From contig NC_135566.1 of the NCBI RefSeq assembly GCF_964340395.1, positions 9,863,501-9,927,500 of the forward strand: a stretch of 64,000 bases of DNA. Reading direction: 5' to 3'. Below are positions 1 to 10,191 of this stretch, piece by piece (the stretch's first letter is position 1; each line of letters opens with the position of its first letter). The notes under the pieces are model-generated. The model saw only the letters and a program-made list of their open reading frames with translations, did not search any database and had not been told where the DNA came from. A program made the translations under genes and the position numbers. Origin of the DNA: Glandiceps talaboti. Taxonomy: Eukaryota; Hemichordata; Enteropneusta; Spengelidae.

Positions 1-17
1 TACTTTAACTTATAATT

Positions 18-489
18 GTCTTCATTTACTTCTTTTACACCTTATCAAACTCTCACTAAAGTGTTTGACCGACGAGCAATTAAAGCAAGATAAAATGAAA
101 TTCCAACCTACCTACCCTATTGTCCATCTACAGACAACCGTATATTTTATTCATATTCATGTATCCCCTGTACAATTTAGACTTCTGTATTAAACTTTTA
201 TAAAAAATAAGATTTACTCGGGTCATGGGCACGTGTTGCTGCATGCTGTTGGCAATACAAAGAAACTGACGTTTCTCAACTGTTACGTAACGAGTCGCCT
301 TCACACTGCGAACAGCCACAAGCTACCTATTAAATTTTTCCATTTTTTTATTATTCATGTGGCAATGAAACAGAAAATTACGGGTATCAGTTAAAAAGCC
401 CAGATGGCCCTTGCGAATTCTTGTTGTACGTGTATACAAGTGACTGATTTACACACGTTATTCCATTTACAGGCCAGGACTTACTGCAT
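18..489. repeat. Tandem segmental duplication, copy 1 (472 bp)
   Basis: This block is repeated almost exactly at 490-959 at an offset of 472 bases. Differences are single bases and one-base indels (for example the run before the CCCAGATG stretch). It holds the 3' end of an intron, a splice acceptor (AG at 471-472) and the first bases of the downstream exon. The copies are nearly identical, so the duplication is probably recent. Confidence 0.95.
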
Positions 490-540
490 GTCTTCGTTTA
501 CTTCTTTTACACCTTATCAAACTCTCACGAAAGTGTTTGA
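473..540 (+). other. Possible alternative terminal exon created by the duplication
   Basis: The copied acceptor at 471-472 starts the same frame as the exon at 945, but after GQDLL the sequence diverges and reaches a TGA at 538-540 after about 22 codons. Use of this acceptor would replace the 122-residue tail by a short hydrophobic one. Whether it is used cannot be told from the sequence. Confidence 0.3.
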
Positions 541-959
541 CCGACGAGCAATTAAAGCAAGATAAAATGAAATTCCAACCTACCTACCCTATTGTCCATC
601 TACAGACAACCTTATATTTTATTCATATTCATGTATCCCCTGTACAATTTAGACTTCTGTATTAAACTTTTATAAAAAATAAGATTTACTCGGGTCATGG
701 GCACGTGTTGCTGCATGCTGTTGGCAATACAAAGAAACTGACGTTTCTCAACTGTTACGTAACGAGTCGCCTTCACACTGTAACAGCCACGAGCTACCTA
801 TTAAATTTTTCCATTTTTTTATTATTCATGTGGCAATGAAACAGAAAATTACGGGTATCAGTTAAAAAAGCCCAGATGCCCCTTGCGAATTCTTGTTGTA
901 CGTGTATACAAGTGACTGATTTACACACGTTATTCCATTTACAGGCCAGGACTTACTGC
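490..959. repeat. Tandem segmental duplication, copy 2
   Basis: Second copy of the block at 18-489. It ends inside the coding exon starting at 945, so its acceptor (AG at 943-944) leads into the long open reading frame, whereas the acceptor of copy 1 leads into a short one. Confidence 0.95.
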
Positions 960-1315
960 GTAAAAAGTTATTAAAGGAGGAAGGTGACAAAAGAAACAGT
1001 ATATCTTCTCTGACAATTTCAAGTTACGGAGATCGGGTTACCATAGAAACGGCAGAATTGTGCGATTCTTCGTTTGGAGAAGACCGTTTGGATCGACGAC
1101 GAGAATCAGAACTTACAATCTGCTCACTCAACGAAGATGGCCGGCGAGAGTCACTGAAACTGCGGTGTGTAAATTGGTGCGATAATTCAACCACATGGGA
1201 CAAAAGGAGAGACAGTAGTGCCGTAAGGATGAGCAAAAACAATGCTTTGAGAGATAAATTTGCTTCTAATCGCCAAGACTCACTCACAATTTTACTCGAC
1301 ATTGACTTCGAATAG
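945..1315 (+). CDS. 3'-terminal coding exon of an unrecognised gene
   Basis: The exon opens after a good acceptor (TTCCATTTACAG) at 944, with the last two bases of a split codon, and stays open for 122 codons to a TAG at 1313-1315. The peptide is hydrophilic, rich in Ser, Arg, Asp and Glu, and ends LLDIDFE. It has no membrane segment, zinc-finger spacing or other domain I recognise. It resembles the cytoplasmic or disordered tail of a larger protein. The upstream exons lie outside the window, so identity cannot be given. Codon usage is ordinary and there is no repeat-derived sequence in it, which supports a real exon. The alternative is a chance open frame, which is less likely given acceptor, length and stop. 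Confidence 0.6.
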
Positions 1316-1342
1316 CGACAAAAGAAACAGGAACAGACTAGA

Positions 1343-1494
1343 GACATACATACATACATACATACATACATACATACATACATACATGCATGCATACATA
1401 CATGCACACACACACACACACACATACATACATACATACATACATACATACATACATACATACATACATACATACATACATACATACATACATA
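1343..1494. repeat. (CATA)n microsatellite
   Basis: About 150 bases of CATA/TACA tetramers interrupted by a CA run and a few CATG variants. It lies 28 bases after the stop codon at 1315, so it is probably in the 3' UTR or flank of that gene. Open frames through it (repeats of Met-Tyr-Val-Cys or Thr-Tyr-Ile-His) are artefacts. Confidence 0.97.
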
Positions 1495-1669
1495 AGTTTA
1501 TAAGCTTATACTGAGTATGTAGCATTGATTTGATTTTTAAAAAAAGATAGTGTTAATATTTTAATTGATGCATCAGTTGAACTGAAAGGGTCACTGCCAT
1601 TGTAAATATCTTAAATGATTTATTATTCGTTATTATACTTTGACAAAGTTTGTTTGTTTACTTCTTTGC

Positions 1670-2017
1670 TTCCTCTTTTCTGTTACATTATACACTTTAA
1701 TATATTCTTTTCTACATATGTATGTGAAAGTTAAAGATTCTTTGAAATCAAAATTTATTGACATGTGGAAGAAATCTGTGGCAAGTAACGATGAACTTCA
1801 TGTCTATTCAAAAACAATTTTAAGTTAACTTTTCAACGTGAACACTTCCTCTTTTCTGTTACATGATACACTTTAATATATTCTTTTCTACATATGTATG
1901 TGAAAGTTAAAGATTCTTTGAAATCAAAATTTATTGACATGTGGAAGAAATCTGTGGCAAGTAACAACGAACTTCATGTTTATTCAAAAATTAAGTTAAC
2001 TTTTCAACGTGAACATT
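1670..2017. repeat. 176-bp tandem duplication within a LINE remnant
   Basis: The block 1670-1845 is repeated at 1846-2017 with an offset of 176. Both copies encode the same peptide beginning MYVKVKDSLKSKFIDMWKKS. Copy A terminates early because of a small indel near its end; copy B continues into the LINE C-terminal segment. Confidence 0.9.
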
Positions 2018-2470
2018 ATTTATCTGTTGTTAGAAACACTTTTGATAGAATAGCTGTTACAAAATTAAGTATTTCAAATCATATATTGCCAATTGAGACT
2101 GGCCGTTACAAGATCATTGAAAGGAAACAGAGATTATGCACCTTGTGTCGTTCGAGTATTGGAGATGAATTTCATTGTGCATTACTGTGTAAAATGAAAA
2201 AATTCAGAAGATAAGAGTTGAATACTTGGACATTTTATTTAGTTTACGGTCGCAGTTACTTAAATTTGATAACCATTCTCTATTTAAGTACATTTTTTCA
2301 TGTGTAGATGATACTCTAGCAAGTGTCACAGCTAAATATTTCAGTGATATACTTAATATTTTCAAGACATTGTAAACATCAGTGTTTCTTTTAGTATATT
2401 TCCTTGCCAATGTCACTTCTTGTATACACGGCTTAATAAATAAATAAATAAATATATAAATAAATATATA
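1894..2470 (+). mobile_element. 3' end of a non-LTR retrotransposon (LINE), degenerate
   Basis: The frame 1894-2214 encodes a segment typical of the extreme C-terminus of animal non-LTR retrotransposon reverse transcriptases: a hydrophobic stretch, the signature NHILPIETGRYKIIERKQR, then the zinc-knuckle-like CTLCRSSIGDEFHCALLC. The frame then breaks and is followed by 200 bases of non-coding tail ending in a short (AAATA)n run at about 2435-2475, as in LINE 3' ends. No polymerase core is present, so this is a 5'-truncated dead copy. The peptide pattern is seen directly; the family assignment is from general knowledge of such elements. Confidence 0.75.
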
Positions 2471-2491
2471 AATAAATAGATAAATAATATG

Positions 2492-2722
2492 TGTGTATGT
2501 ATGTATGTATGTATGTATGTATGTATGTATGTATGTATGTATGCATGCATGCATGCATGCATGTATGTATGTATGTATGTATGTATGTATGTATGTATGT
2601 GTGTATGTGTGTATGTATGTATGTATGTATGTATGTATGTATGTATGTGTATGTATGTATGTATGTATGTATGTATGTATGTATGTATGTATGTATGTAT
2701 GTATGTATGTATGTATGTATGT
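2492..2722. repeat. (ATGT)n microsatellite
   Basis: About 230 bases of ATGT tetramers with GCAT variants in the middle, directly downstream of the LINE tail. Long open frames on both strands here are repeat artefacts. Confidence 0.97.
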
Positions 2723-2948
2723 GTTCCCGTCATCTCATAAGGACTACCATCACGGACCACTTACGACAACGTGTAAGCTGTTTGTGCCATAGTGCAAGCA
2801 GATTTCTTCTCCATGTTTTTACCTCTAGACACACTAATCCGAAAGTACACAAGTCCCTCTTGGGTAACACTGTTTGTCTGGCGTAACGCTGACAAACTAT
2901 AAACATCTATGCTGGGATATGGACACACAAGAAGCACAAAAATACAGT

Positions 2949-2950
2949 TC

Positions 2951-2999
<49 letters not shown>
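2949..2999. repeat. (CAA)n trinucleotide repeat
   Basis: Sixteen or so uninterrupted CAA units. No convincing coding exon surrounds it. Confidence 0.95.
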
Positions 3000-3594
3000 C
3001 ATCCTCACACACAAATATAACACGTACAGATACATAATGTATTTGCTAGATCAACACAAATATTTTTGAAACATAAATGAATTAATTGTAAATCTGAAGA
3101 TCTTCTGGCTGACTTCCTTCCACTTGGCTGAAAAATCATGAGACGTATTTAAATGTTGGTGGTGGCTTCACAGAATTATCTGTCAGTTTGGTCATGTAAG
3201 GTCTATGGATTTGGTCAATTCTACTTCAATTTGGAATCCATGGTTGGACTTCTCACAACACTACTAGCCATTCGATTAATTTAATAGCCTGTAAGTCAAC
3301 ACAGGAAAATTTGTGGGTATGATACTAAACGTTGAGCTTTAGACTTAAATCAGAAGACTTGACTATTAATTAATCTCATATGACTGTTAAATATAGATTA
3401 CTGAGATTATTATCTTTGTCTCTCTTTTTCCAATAATTTGGAGGTATGGCTGATATATGCACTGCCTTTAGCATACTAATACAGCAAGCATGGAATACAA
3501 AAGCAGAAGAACAAAAATATGAAAAACTTGCAATATTTATATTCCTTGCATTTATTCATAAAAGTAGCTGGACAATGTAATAACATCATAATAT
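3000..3594. other. Non-coding stretch, nothing recognised
   Basis: AT-rich sequence without an open frame of note, splice-site pairs or repeats that I can recognise. Confidence 0.6.
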
Positions 3595-4535
3595 AAAGTC
3601 ACTGCTGCATTAAAATCAGCTATTGCGATAAAGTCACTGTTGCATTCAAATCAGAAAGTTACTGCTCTATTCAAATTAGCTATCTGGTGAAGTCACTGCT
3701 GCATTAAAATCAGCTATTGCGGTAAAGTCACTATTGCATTCAAATCAGCTACTACATGAAAGTTAGTTACATTCAAATAATCTTTTACAAGAAATTCATA
3801 GCTGCATTCAAATCAACTACTGTGTGATGAGAGTGACTGTTACATTCAAATCAGATATTGTGTGAAAGTCACTGTTACATTCAAATCAGCTACTGTGTGA
3901 AAGTCACTGTTACATTCAAATCAGCTACTGTGTGAAAGTCAGTTACATTCAAATCAGCTACTGTGTGAAAGTCAGTGTTACATTCAAATCAGCTATTGTA
4001 TGAAAGTTACTGTTACATTCAAATCAGCTACTGTGTGAAAGTCACTTACATTCAAATCAGCTACTGTGTGAAAGTCAGTTACATTCAAATCAGCTACTGT
4101 GTGAAAGTCACTGTTACATTCAAATCAGCTACTGTGTGAAAGTCACTTACATTCAAATCAGCTACTGTGTGAAAGTCAGTTACATTCAAATCAGCTACTG
4201 TGTGAAAGTCACTGTTACATTCAAATCAGCTACTGTGTGAAAGTCACTTACATTCAAATCAGCTACTGTGTGAAAGTTACTGTTACATTCAAATCAGCTA
4301 TTGTGTGAAAGTCACTTACATTCAAATCAGCTACTGTGTGAAAGTTACTGTTACATTCAAATCAGCTACTGTGTGAAAGTCAGTTACATTCAAATCAGCT
4401 ACTGTGTGAATCACTGCTACATTCAAATCAGAAAGTCACTGTTACATTCAAATCAGCTATTGCATGGAAACCATGGCTGCATCCAAATCAGTTATTGTGC
4501 GAAAGTCATTTTCAAATCAGAGATTGCATGAAACT
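3595..4535. repeat. 35-bp minisatellite
   Basis: About 25 head-to-tail copies of a unit built on CATTCAAATCAGCTACTGTG followed by TGAAAGTCAC and TGTTA. Many units lack the three bases TGT (32-bp variant). The left side is more diverged than the centre, as expected for decay at the edge of an array. Confidence 0.93.
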
Positions 4536-5146
4536 ATCATCACATCATACTTCTAAGAGGATGTAATCCAACACTGAATTTTCATATTTCATGCAATATA
4601 CATTTATGAAATATTTTTGTACATTGAAATAAAAGGTTGAAAAAACAACCCAAACACTTTAAATTGGCAGACAGTGAAATACATGGTGTGCATAAAAAAA
4701 TAAAGCGTTGGCAAGGTATTTAAAAAAGAGAGAAGATTTTGGTGGGAAAGTGTTAAGTTTTGATATTCAGTTATCCTCTCAAATGAATAAAACTTGGTTA
4801 ACAAAGCTGTATGTAATTGTTTTCAAGTTTTTGTGAGTGAAACATTGATCTAAAATTGGTAATAATGAAGTTTATACTTCACATGTTAACAAATTGACTA
4901 TAACACCAAACTGCAATGAACAAATTTGGGCTTTCTAAGTTGCAATATATAGTGAGTAACTGTTCAGTACAGTATTTGAACTATGAAACCCTGGGGGTAA
5001 GGTAAGAAATCATGAAGAAAGCTGTAATACAAGTGTATGTGAGTACCCTATGTTCTGTAACTATAGCCCGACAGTATGTCAAAAGAGGTATAACATACCA
5101 ATACTTACTGTATCTTTTGTTTTGAATGTTGGCTAAATAACCTAGT
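4536..5146. other. Non-coding stretch, nothing recognised
   Basis: AT-rich intergenic sequence. The longest open frames are under 70 codons and have no recognisable features. Confidence 0.6.
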
Positions 5147-5504
5147 TAAAGTGGCCATATGGATGAGGATTTGGTAATTATTTTGGATTTTTTTAATTTA
5201 TAAAACAATTTTATCATCGCCTCCTACTTGAAAAAAATAAATGTGAAACAACGTTGACAAAGTCAGTGTTTGTAACTCAATACTTTGCAAAAAGCTGAAC
5301 AGTGTGTAAATAGTTTGGTATTGTATGTACAACAACAAACATTTTACATATTTTATTAATCTTTTGAAATTTATTGCGGTACAAACTAGGATGCGGCACA
5401 TGTTGTTTCACATTGTTTTTTCAAGTAGGAAACCACGATAAAATTGTTTTATAAATTAAAAAATCCAAAATAATTATCAAATCGTCATTTATATGGCCAC
5501 TTTA
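5147..5504. mobile_element. Foldback MITE with TA ends
   Basis: The two ends are inverted copies of each other for about 85 bases, starting TAAAGTGGCCATAT on the left and ending ATATGGCCACTTTA on the right. The roughly 190-base centre has no coding capacity. The outermost TA on each side fits a TA target-site duplication, as made by Tc1/mariner-type transposases. The inverted repeats are seen directly; the superfamily is inferred. Confidence 0.85.
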
Positions 5505-6861
5505 TTACATTACAAGTCATATCACAATTTGATTCCAGTCACTTTATTAAACAAATATTTTAAAGAACCATCAAAAAAGACAATGCACTAGCTTTGTTTG
5601 ATAAGTATGCAAGGGGGTGGGGTGTGGGGGTGGGGTATGGGGGTGGGGAAGAATGCAATAATGTACAGATTTTTAGTACTGAATTCTTGTTTTTAAAACA
5701 TAGGCAGTCAAAACTAAGATGTCATTACCAACAATCAAATGTTAAATATGAACTTATACAAACCCTTTTTTCCAGATTTGTTGGGATTCTTAGATTGGCC
5801 TTTGTTATCCAAATTTGTAAATTTACCTCATACTGTAGGTACTTGAATCATTGCACTTAAATATAGAAACATTATCACTTTGAAAAAAAAAACATCTTAA
5901 AATCATTACAGTACGCAACGAGGATGAGCAAGGTTTTTTTTTCATAACTACTTTCCATTTTTGTCAACCGTAAATCCCCTAAAAGCGTAATACCGTAATT
6001 TGACTTTGTGGTTACCAATTCATTTTTGACATAAAATGTTTAAAAAATGCCATTCTGTATTTAAAATTGAAAACCAATTATCCAACATTTGATTGTGAAA
6101 TTTGCAAATAATAATTATTTTTTTTGTAAAACATAGATGATGCAATTTTTTTTCAATAATTTGTAAATGGAACATTTTAGATGTAAAGGGAGGTTTACTT
6201 TTTATTCATCCATGATGGTATCTTTGTAATTTACTATGTGAGCCCCCCCCCCCCCCCCCCCCCACTTGCCCACCCTCTTACATGACTCATCACATAGTTG
6301 AATTTATAAAGTTTTTGGCATGTTTTCAGCTCTGTTAAAAAAACAGTACATCAACGTGTAACGTTTTTTTAGCATGGTACTGTTCAGTTAGCAGTATATA
6401 ATCCTAACATAATATGCAAATCTAATGCTAATTAACATAATCTTATGCGTCCATACAACAACACCCTGCATCAAAATGAAAGTAAAGGATACATAGCAAA
6501 GTATAAGAAAAAACTTAACTTTTTTAAAAAAAAATTGCCAAAAGTGCATTCTTGGAAAAATAAATAACTTGTACTCCTCATAAAGGTCCCAAAATAAACT
6601 CAAAATATTTCAACATAAACAAACTCTTTTTTCTTCTTCAAATATACAGAAATAAAATCAACATATACACATTTTTACTCAAATGAGGCTTAAAGGAAAA
6701 TCAATTCAATTAAATTTCTTTACATAAAACAAAAACACATGTGCATGTTTTCTAATTTAACAAGTACTCAGAAATGTGCTCCAGCATTTAAATCTATTCT
6801 TAAAACCTAAAAGTACTATATTCATAATCAGTAAAGTCTTTTTTTTTAACTTATCAAATCT
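5505..6861. other. Non-coding stretch with a poly-C tract
   Basis: AT-rich sequence with a G-rich patch at 5608-5650 and a run of about 20 C at 6243-6263. No exon or RNA gene is evident. Confidence 0.6.
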
Positions 6862-7311
6862 TTAAAGAGTAACCACACTCATGGAAATAGAGACATTTTT
6901 ATAAACTATGGGTTTTGGTGAGTTATTTCATGATTTAACATCACCTACAATTATTTTCGATTTCAGAGAAACGTCAATTTTGATCTTGTACCTTTATAGG
7001 GTATCTTTGCTATGGGCTATTGCATCATGGGAGATTGCAGATTGAACACTGAATATTCATGAGTATAAAATACTATTCAGTGTGAAACAGCTGTCATGAA
7101 TATTCAGTGTTCAACCATTGAATGATCTATTTCTGCTATCTCCCATGATGCAATAGCCAATAGCACAGATCCCCTATAAATGCACAAAATCAACTTGATG
7201 TTTCGCTGAAATCACAAATAATTGTAGGTGATGTAAAATCATGAACTGACTCTCCAGAACCCATAGTTTATGAAAATGTCTCTTATTTCCTGGAGTGGTG
7301 TTCCCCTTTAA
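6862..7311. mobile_element. Long foldback element (about 450 bp)
   Basis: The arms are imperfect inverted copies over nearly their whole length. The left arm starts TTAAAGAGTAACCACACTC and the right ends GAGTGGTGTTCCCCTTTAA. Matching blocks continue inward (ATAAACTATGGGTT, CACCTACAATTATTT, GCTATTGCATCATGGGAGAT) to a centre near 7080. The transcript would form a hairpin of about 200 bp. It has no coding capacity; it is a MITE-like element or an inverted duplication. Confidence 0.85.
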
Positions 7312-8654
7312 CTTACGTATAAAACATGTATGTACTGATATCTATGCCAACTATAAAGATTTCTTAATATCCACTAAAGATCACTTACTATCCATGAAAG
7401 ATTTTTCAAAAAAAAATTTCTTGTTGGTATACATGATTAGGAAATTATGGACATTTTAAAAGAATCTTTCATATCGCTATATGGTTCTTAATTGCAAAAC
7501 ACACACAACATGAATTTTTTTAACAATCTTGAAATTCTCTTTAAAATGACAACAAGCGGGTGAATTCTTATTTCATATACTGGTCGTTGTATTATGGTAA
7601 TAACTTTCAAAACTATAATATGACGACTGAACATCAATCATCAGATGACATCGAAATAAATGACTTTAGTAATGGCACTGTATAATATCCTCGATTCTGA
7701 ATATTTAGTAATATTTGCACTATATAAATGTAGTACGTTTTATGAAAGTGGTACCTTTGTTTGTTACTCAAGGCTCAGTGAAAGTGTGCATGGCTGACTA
7801 ATATAAAAAACACAGAAAAGCTACTCAAAAGTTCTGAAGAAAAGTGTGAGTTCCAGTCACAAAGATATAAAACTATAGTTTGGATTATTTTTTTTTAAAA
7901 AAGGCACTTGAGGAGAACTGTATAATATGTTTTTCACCACAAGTTTGTGTGACTCCTCCAGACTTACATGTACTTACTGTAACATACGTTTAAAAATATG
8001 TTTAAAACTACGGGTAAAAATCTCATTTCATATAATTGATTCTTCTCTTACTTTGTCAATGGTTGAAGGATGTCTTTATACCCCAAAAAAGTGGTTTAGT
8101 TATAAACATTTGAAAACATTCATCGTGCTAACATTCTGTGTTTTACATTCTTAAATAGAAACGATGAAAATCATGTTGACCTGACCTCCTATCTTTATAA
8201 AAACATCTTATTTTCTTTTAAAAGAATCCCTGATACATCCCCTTGGTTGCATTTGCTAGGAAGCATGGCCCCGCATGGATTGAATCGTTTGTTAAACCAT
8301 GACAGTTATAATTTCAGAAAATTTCAACTCAGATGTTTGAAGAAAGCAATGAATGCTTTCTATGAAATTCAATTTTGTTGCTCCTTTTAAACTGTTTTAT
8401 CTATCTACACCTGATATCAAATTTCAAAAATGTAATGTATAAAATCCTATTATTTTCACTGATCATCAGTTTAATATACGTTGAACTGTTTTATGGAGAG
8501 GAAAAAGTGGCGCATTCCAGAAATTTTTTCATGTTACACATGTTGCGTGATGAAACATTACTGGAAAATTAACCAGACAAGCATCTCTCATATTTTTCAT
8601 TAGAGTCTTTCACAGCCTCGAAAATGTTGCAAGCAAAAAGCGGCTGTTTTGTAT
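7312..8654. other. Non-coding stretch, nothing recognised
   Basis: AT-rich, with only short frames (up to 75 codons) lacking splice context or motifs. Confidence 0.6.
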
Positions 8655-8890
8655 GTACCGATATCTATCGCATTGTACTTGTCTCTAATATCTTTGTACT
8701 GTGCGCTATCATCGACTTTATGAGTAACCGTTTGGTGACATAATATTGCAACCCATCGTTTTATTGCAACATTTTCATATATCACAACAATACAGTGAGT
8801 TGCAATAACACATCACTGAATGGCTAGTCCCATGTAGTCAATGAGCCGCACAGTACAAGGATATTAAAAGTATGCAGTAGATATCGGTAC
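8655..8890. repeat. Inverted repeat, foldback-like
   Basis: The left arm (8655-8722, with GTACCGATATCT and TTTGTACTGTGCG) is matched in reverse by the right arm (8833-8890, with CGCACAGTACAA and AGATATCGGTAC) at roughly 75-80 percent by eye. The spacer is about 110 bases. Probably a degenerate MITE. Confidence 0.65.
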
Positions 8891-9636
8891 AATGAACTAT
8901 CACCCTCCATATGGTCTTTGATAAGTCCTGTCCATAAGGGCATATACAGAGCTCACCAAGAACTGAAGTCACACTTGCTGCAGACAACCACTGCTAGTTC
9001 TTTGGAACTAAATAGTTTCCAGCAAGTGCATCAATTACGTAGTAGTTCAAGATTCTGTCGGTGCAGTCTTTGTATTTCTGATTACTTAAAATGCTTTCAA
9101 GAAGATTTCAAATGGAAAAGTTTGCGAGTTTGGTTTTTAAGTCCACAAAGGAAATGTAAACCATTCATTCTACGTGTAATCTGTTTGGAAACTTAGACAG
9201 GATTATAAAATTCATCATCCTACAATATCTAAGTCACTCATTGGTTTAGAGAAGTCAAGTGATAATTTCAGCCTATCAACAGCAAGTGAAACATAGAATA
9301 TCAAATGACACATGATCAAGTATATGAATACATCATCTAATCATCTGTTTTTTCAAATCTATGTTTGCACTCAACATAGCTAGAACTGAATTTATGAAAC
9401 TGCAAGTTGCAATCATGTGTTTAAATAGCAATTTTGAAACCACAGTTTGACTCGGTATTGTGGTATCGTTAGATAGAGTGGGTATGTGTGGTTGGAAATT
9501 GTGTGATGGACAGGCTAAACTGAGTCTTTGATGAGGCAATCAATGAGGGTGGAAATTTTTTTTGAAAGTATCGAACATTTCAAAAGGGACTGATATTTAT
9601 ATTTAAAGTAGCACACTAAATTGTAGAAAATGCTTA

Positions 9637-9642
9637 TTTATT
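9637..9642 (-). terminator. Candidate poly(A) signal for the clathrin-propeller gene
   Basis: The minus strand reads AATAAA here, 300 bases downstream of the stop codon at 9942-9944. It fits a last exon that ends in this region, supporting the short form of the protein. Confidence 0.45.
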
Positions 9643-9941
9643 ATCCAGTTACCTTGAAGTACCTTGCGTAAATGTTTTCCTATACAACTGTGTGGAACAC
9701 CTTCTTGTCTAGTTTATTGGCAATTTCATGATTTCTTATACTAACGTCTGAAATATGTGGACAGATGAAATTTCTTGCACATGGTAGAAACTTTAAACAA
9801 AACCGTCTTGAGAAACCATCTTCTACTGATGTAGCCGAGTATTAAGTCTATTTTGTTATGTTATGTATGCCGTGTAAAGGACAGCATTATATTGTAAATA
9901 TTGTTGATATTCCCTGACCAATTGTTAGACATGTATTACTT

Positions 9942-10094
9942 TCATACCGTCGTGTCAAATCTGGTAAATGGATGAAGTGCTGTACTGTCAACGCTGGCAA
10001 ACTTATTGGCAAGTCTTTGAAAAATGTTTATCTTCTTACATGTCCGATGCAAGTGTTGAAGAATGATTCCTTCTTTGATAGTAATAGAAAGTAC
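9942..10094 (-). CDS. Clathrin-propeller gene, exon 8 and stop
   Basis: Acceptor GCTCACAG. VLSITIKEGIILQHLH matches the VLSVCVEEENIIPYI strand that closes the propeller. Thirty-four diverged residues follow (FQRLANKFASVD and on) to TGA at 9942-9944. A GTATGA sequence overlaps the stop at 9942-9947 and could act as a donor, so a longer protein is not fully excluded. Confidence 0.8.
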   Translation of the reverse strand, partial: VLSITIKEGIILQHLHRTCKKINIFQRLANKFASVDSTALHPFTRFDTTV

Positions 10095-10159
10095 CTGTGA
10101 GCAAGAAGGTAACAGATAGTCAGTGTTTCAGTATTCACACACACACACACACACACACA

Positions 10160-10191
<32 letters not shown>

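Noticed and set aside
1024-1525. Open frames of repeated MYVC or TYIH
   Set aside because: Translations of the (CATA)n microsatellite.
3595-4535. CRISPR-like regular spacing of a repeated word
   Set aside because: No unique spacers of constant length; the whole unit repeats, and the genome is eukaryotic. It is a minisatellite.
8994-9077. Possible ninth exon of the clathrin-propeller gene (frame starting KYKDCTDRILNYYVI, ending in TAG)
   Set aside because: The phase fits a GTATGA donor overlapping the exon 8 stop, but the acceptor (TTTTAAGTAATCAG) has a poor pyrimidine tract, similarity to the clathrin linker is not convincing, and a stop plus AATAAA already end the gene. Kept only as an alternative.
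8918-9196. 92-codon plus-strand frame
   Set aside because: No splice context, no recognisable motif, and AT-rich surroundings; likely chance.
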